NCBI GenBank assembly: GCA_964533215.1
Contig: CAZHLJ010000003.1
Coordinates: forward strand, 1-64,000
DNA: 64,000 bases
Reading direction: 5' to 3'
From: Bact-08 sp964533215
Lineage (GTDB): Bacteria; Bacteroidota; Bacteroidia; Bacteroidales; UBA932
The notes under the pieces are model-generated. The model saw only the letters and a program-made list of their open reading frames with translations. It did not search any database and was not told the DNA's origin. Shown one piece after another: positions 60,947-64,000 of this stretch. The position numbers and the translations under genes are program-made. Every line of letters begins with the position of its first letter. Positions within the stretch are counted from its first letter, which is position 1.

Positions 60947-62210
60947 ATTCAGATATTTGTTGTATAAGGACCTTCTCTTACTAGTCAGAGACATTGCAGG
61001 CTTGCTCCTCATGTTCCTTATGCCTGTACTCTTGGTTATACTGATGTCTACCCTCCAGGAGAGTACCCTTAATGTCGTAAATGATGTCCATGTCTCCCTT
61101 CTGCTTGTAAATAAAGATAAAGGGGAGTTGGGCGCAGCAATAGATAAAGAGATATCAGGATCAGGAATATTCGATATAACAAGAGAAATTGATGGCCATT
61201 CACCCTCTCGTGAAGAGGTAGAAAAGGCAGTTGCATCAAGCAATTTTCTGCTTGGAATATATCTCCCGTCAGATGCAACTGAAAAGATCAAATCCAATGT
61301 GCAGAAGTATGTTGTCTGCGCTTTTAACGGGATTGAAACTCTCCCTGCACAGGATAGTGTGGACCTCTCAATTTTCATAGATCCAACTGCAAGGGCCTCA
61401 TTCCATACAGTAATAATGAGTACGCTAAAGGAAAAGGCGCAGAAAGTGCAATTTGAGTATATACTGAGAGAGATAACAACAGAGGTTAACAAACTTAGCC
61501 CGATTCCAGTTTCTACAAATCAATTCTCTGGTGATCAGGTATCTATAAAATCCAAATTTGCCAAGCTGGAAGGGAACAAGATAGTACCGAACTCAGTTCA
61601 GCACAATGTACCTGCATGGACGCTTTTTGCCATATTTTTCATTGTCATATCCCTTTCAGGAAGTATTATACAAGAGAGAGAGGAGGGGAGCTTTACAAGG
61701 CTTCTGACCATGCCTTGCTCTTATTCTGAATATCTTCTGAGCAAAGCTATAGTTTATATAATTGTGGCTTTATTGCAGTTTACTGTAATGCTCTTTATTG
61801 GAGTGTACATTCTACCTCTGTTTGGGCTTGAGTCCCTGAAACTTGGAAGTTCGTTTATCGCCCTTTTTGCATTGGCTCTTTCAGCTGCAATTGCTGCAAT
61901 AGGATTTGGAATTGCCATAGGCAATGTGGCTGTTACTAACCAACAATCAGCTGTCTTTGGATCTATTTCGGTTGTGATAATGGCTGCAGTCGGCGGTATA
62001 TGGGTTCCAATGTTCCTGATGTCGGAGACAATGCAGACAATAAGCAAACTATCTCCCATGAACTGGGGACTTTCGGGATTCTATGGTCTCTTCCTGAGGA
62101 ACGAAGGGCTAAAGGCCGTATTGCCCGAATGTTTTGCTCTATCATTATTTGGAGTAATTTGTTTTTATTTTGCGGTATTATATAATAGAAGACACAGATT
62201 AAATTTATAA
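60939..62210 (+). CDS. ABC-2 type transporter permease
   Basis: This 423-residue permease has one N-terminal helix (about residues 17-38, DIAGLLLMFLMPVLLVILMSTL) and a periplasmic loop of about 190 residues. Five helices follow, from WTLFAIFFIVISLSGSIIQ to LSLFGVICFYFAVLYN. The EREEGSFTRLLTMPCSYSEYLLSK coupling segment is typical of ABC-2 exporters. It pairs with the ATPase encoded just upstream. The cluster thus has two exit systems, this one and the MMPL fusion. Confidence 0.9.
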   Translation: MSKFRYLLYKDLLLLVRDIAGLLLMFLMPVLLVILMSTLQESTLNVVNDVHVSLLLVNKDKGELGAAIDKEISGSGIFDITREIDGHSPSREEVEKAVASSNFLLGIYLPSDATEKIKSNVQKYVVCAFNGIETLPAQDSVDLSIFIDPTARASFHTVIMSTLKEKAQKVQFEYILREITTEVNKLSPIPVSTNQFSGDQVSIKSKFAKLEGNKIVPNSVQHNVPAWTLFAIFFIVISLSGSIIQEREEGSFTRLLTMPCSYSEYLLSKAIVYIIVALLQFTVMLFIGVYILPLFGLESLKLGSSFIALFALALSAAIAAIGFGIAIGNVAVTNQQSAVFGSISVVIMAAVGGIWVPMFLMSETMQTISKLSPMNWGLSGFYGLFLRNEGLKAVLPECFALSLFGVICFYFAVLYNRRHRLNL

Positions 62211-62234
62211 CTTTAGAACATAATTAAAGAAACT

Positions 62235-62492
62235 ATGGACGAACTAATTCTTAAACTCAAACAGCAGATTATTGATGCTCTTAATCTGGAAGATATAACT
62301 CCCGATGATATAGACACCGATGCACCTCTGTTCGTTGACGGATTGGGGCTGGATTCGATTGATGCCCTGGAACTGGTAATCTTGCTTGAGAGAGAGTATG
62401 GAATCCGCATGGAAGATCCCAAGGCACATAAAGAAGTTTTCAAATCAGTAAGAACACTTGCTCAATTTATAGAAGAGAACAGAAAGGTCTAA
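62235..62492 (+). CDS. Acyl carrier protein, second copy (DarC-like position)
   Basis: This 85-residue ACP has its phosphopantetheine serine in LGLDSIDALELVILLE (Ser near residue 40). It differs clearly from the ACP at 37139. In dialkylresorcinol loci an ACP (DarC) accompanies DarA and DarB, so this copy probably belongs to the resorcinol half and the first copy to the polyene half. It lies 24 nt after the permease gene and 12 nt before the kinase gene. Confidence 0.92.
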   Translation: MDELILKLKQQIIDALNLEDITPDDIDTDAPLFVDGLGLDSIDALELVILLEREYGIRMEDPKAHKEVFKSVRTLAQFIEENRKV

Positions 62493-62504
62493 CATTATGT
62501 TAAT

Positions 62505-64000
62505 ATGATCTCACTGGACATGCGCACAGTGATGTGCGGTTTTGTTATCACCAATATTGTCAACACACTGGTGATAGTTCAGCTTTTTGTCCAAAATAGA
62601 TCGAGGTATAAAGGAACTGCTTTTTGGGTTGCTGCATATTGTCTGCAGATTGTAACCCTATTGGCGATAGCTCTTCGCCACAAAATACCTGATTGGATAT
62701 CCATAGATTTTTCAAATACCGTTGCCGTTATAAGCACTCTTCTCTGTTTTATTGGCCTTGAGAGATTTACAGGAAAAAAAGGGCCTCAGATACATAACTA
62801 TGTAATTGTAGCTTTATTTGCCATTATTCATACATGGTACACTTTTTTTGAGCCAAACCTTGGAGCCCGTACCCTTAACCTGTCACTTGCAGTATCAATA
62901 TTAAGTTTTCAGAGCACTTGGCTTGTATTTCATCGTGCATCAAAAGAGGTGCGAAAGTTGTCAAGAGAGGTGGGTTTGGTTTTTGCGTTACTCTGTCTGG
63001 TCAATCTTTTTAGAGCAGCAGACGTGATTGTTTATGGCAGCCGGCCGGCAGATTTTTTTAAATCAGGAGATTTTGACGTTCTTATGGTAATCTTTTACCA
63101 GACGCTTTTGATATTGTTGACATACAGTCTTATACTAATGTTTAACAAAAGGCTGGTGTTAGGAATTGCCACTCAAGAGGATAAATTTTCGAAAGCCTTC
63201 CACTCTTTTCCTTACCCAAATCTTATTACTAGAGTAGAGGATGGCCGTATAATTGAAGCTAATAAGGGTTTTTTGAAAATGACCGGATATGAGTCATATG
63301 AAGTGATTGAAAAAACCACTATTGACATTCATCTATGGCAACAGGCAGAAGACCGAGATCAGATTGTTAAGGAGCTGGCTAAATCCGGACATATAACCGA
63401 AAATGAGCATCTCTTTTCCGATAGGTATGGCAATACTATCATCGGTCTGCTATCTTCCGAAATAATATCTCTTGGCAATGAACAATGCATCATTTCTACA
63501 ATCAATGATGTCACAGCCAGAAAGAATGAGCAAAAAGCTTTGGCGGAAAGCGAGGCGCGCTTGAGAGACCTAAATGCAACAAAGGATAAATTTTTCTCAA
63601 TAATCGCTCATGACCTAAAGAACCCGTTCAATGCAATAACAGGTATCAGCAATCTTCTCTCGGAGCAAATCAGGAATAAAGAATACGAAGCTCTTGATGA
63701 ATGTGTCAATGCAATCAGGGACTCGTCTCAGAGAGCCATGAACCTGCTTACAAACCTCCTTGAGTGGTCAAGGTCTCAGACAGGACGTATGTGCTTTAAT
63801 CCAGACTTCATTGATATGGTGGTACTCATAAATGAGGCGATAGACCTCAGTAATCAAGCTGCCAGACAAAAATCTATATCAATTACCAAGAACCTGCCAA
63901 GAACTCTCATTGTAGTTGCAGATAGAGCCATGGTAAGTACGATATTGAGGAATCTTATCTCAAATGCGGTTAAGTTCACCAATAATGGTGGATCGGTTAT
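62505..64000 (+). CDS. Membrane PAS-domain sensor histidine kinase (partial, cut by window end)
   Basis: An open frame runs from the ATG at 62505 to the window end, at least 498 codons. The first 220 residues hold about seven hydrophobic helices (for example AFWVAAYCLQIVTLLAIAL and LMVIFYQTLLILLTYSLILMF), a membrane sensor region. A PAS domain follows at about residues 230-345 (FSKAFHSFPYPNLITRVEDGRIIEAN). Next is the dimerisation H-box KDKFFSIIAHDLKNPFNAITG (His near 370) and the start of the ATPase domain (TILRNLISNAVKFTNNGG, N-box). It is 12 nt after the second ACP and may regulate the cluster or merely follow it. Any response regulator would lie beyond the window. Confidence 0.88.
   Translation, partial: MISLDMRTVMCGFVITNIVNTLVIVQLFVQNRSRYKGTAFWVAAYCLQIVTLLAIALRHKIPDWISIDFSNTVAVISTLLCFIGLERFTGKKGPQIHNYVIVALFAIIHTWYTFFEPNLGARTLNLSLAVSILSFQSTWLVFHRASKEVRKLSREVGLVFALLCLVNLFRAADVIVYGSRPADFFKSGDFDVLMVIFYQTLLILLTYSLILMFNKRLVLGIATQEDKFSKAFHSFPYPNLITRVEDGRIIEANKGFLKMTGYESYEVIEKTTIDIHLWQQAEDRDQIVKELAKSGHITENEHLFSDRYGNTIIGLLSSEIISLGNEQCIISTINDVTARKNEQKALAESEARLRDLNATKDKFFSIIAHDLKNPFNAITGISNLLSEQIRNKEYEALDECVNAIRDSSQRAMNLLTNLLEWSRSQTGRMCFNPDFIDMVVLINEAIDLSNQAARQKSISITKNLPRTLIVVADRAMVSTILRNLISNAVKFTNNGGSV

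Larger units (their letters stand above)
33659..62492 (+). other. Flexirubin-type aryl polyene / dialkylresorcinol biosynthetic cluster
   Basis: Twenty-six genes run in one direction with gaps of a few bases or overlaps. They hold tyrosine ammonia-lyase, one ketoreductase, three active ketosynthases, a chain-length factor, two dehydratases, two ACPs, a thioesterase, DarA and DarB, activation and acyl-transfer enzymes, and export functions. This gene set is the known signature of flexirubin pigments in Bacteroidota: an aryl-polyene acid built on 4-coumarate, esterified to a dialkylresorcinol. No enoyl reductase, phosphopantetheinyl transferase or halogenase is present, so those steps are absent or encoded elsewhere. 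The product is inferred from gene content only. Confidence 0.85.

Noticed and set aside
60911..61492. Minus-strand open frame of 193 codons inside the ABC permease gene
   Set aside because: The permease frame has proper membrane helices and overlaps its ATPase gene as expected; the antisense product is low-complexity Ser/Thr-rich.

Overview
The window looks like a chromosomal segment of a Bacteroidota bacterium, most likely of the order Bacteroidales. The evidence is a SusC/SusD pair controlled by an ECF sigma factor and a FecR-type anti-sigma factor, GldF/GldG-like ABC modules, promoters of the Bacteroidota type (TTTG, about 20 nt, then TAnnTTTG), few purine-rich ribosome binding sites, and close similarity of the ammonia lyase to the Flavobacterium johnsoniae enzyme as I remember it. 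Base composition is moderately AT-rich. The genus cannot be fixed from sequence alone.

Layout. (1) 1-931 is non-coding debris. It holds a terminator, the last 39 codons of a decayed tyrosine recombinase, and four diverged repeats of about 115-130 bp arranged as two direct and two inverted copies. (2) 932-11359 is mostly housekeeping: an MBL-fold hydrolase, an RsmI-like methyltransferase, folB, mtaB, a TamB-like protein, tsaD and an FAD-dependent oxidoreductase. (3) 11551-29048 is an accessory nutrient or peptide locus. It has an ECF sigma factor, an anti-sigma factor, SusC, SusD, a DUF4843 lipoprotein, a PKD-like lipoprotein, two GldF-GldG fusion permeases flanking one ATPase, and a secreted M16 protease. 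It ends at a 111-bp inverted-repeat element and a strong bidirectional terminator. (4) 29242-33566 carries slyD, a tldD-pmbA pair and a WYL-domain regulator.

(5) 33659-62492 is a continuous, tightly overlapping biosynthetic cluster of about 29 kb of the flexirubin type, meaning an aryl polyene joined to a dialkylresorcinol. It runs tyrosine ammonia-lyase, ketoreductase, ketosynthase, ACP, acyltransferase, B12-binding radical SAM, dehydratase, thioesterase, two more ketosynthases, chain-length factor, deacetylase, LolA-like, lipoprotein, second dehydratase, GT2-DUF2062, an MMPL-acyltransferase-methyltransferase fusion, FAD desaturase-like, Ntn acyltransferase and a PaaK-like ligase. An internal promoter then starts a second unit: LolA-like, darA, darB, a small unknown protein, a BtrH-like protein, an ABC transporter and a second ACP. 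A membrane-bound PAS/histidine kinase follows and is cut by the window end.

Inferred logic of the cluster: tyrosine is deaminated to 4-coumarate and activated. It is then extended by ketosynthase, reductase and dehydratase cycles with no enoyl reductase, so the double bonds stay conjugated. DarA and DarB make the resorcinol. An acyltransferase joins the two halves. The MMPL, LolA-like, lipoprotein and ABC proteins place the product in the envelope. The least explained parts are the BtrH-like and C45 acyltransferases, the ketosynthase with an appended degenerate ketosynthase domain, the B12 radical SAM enzyme and the 132-residue protein beside darB.
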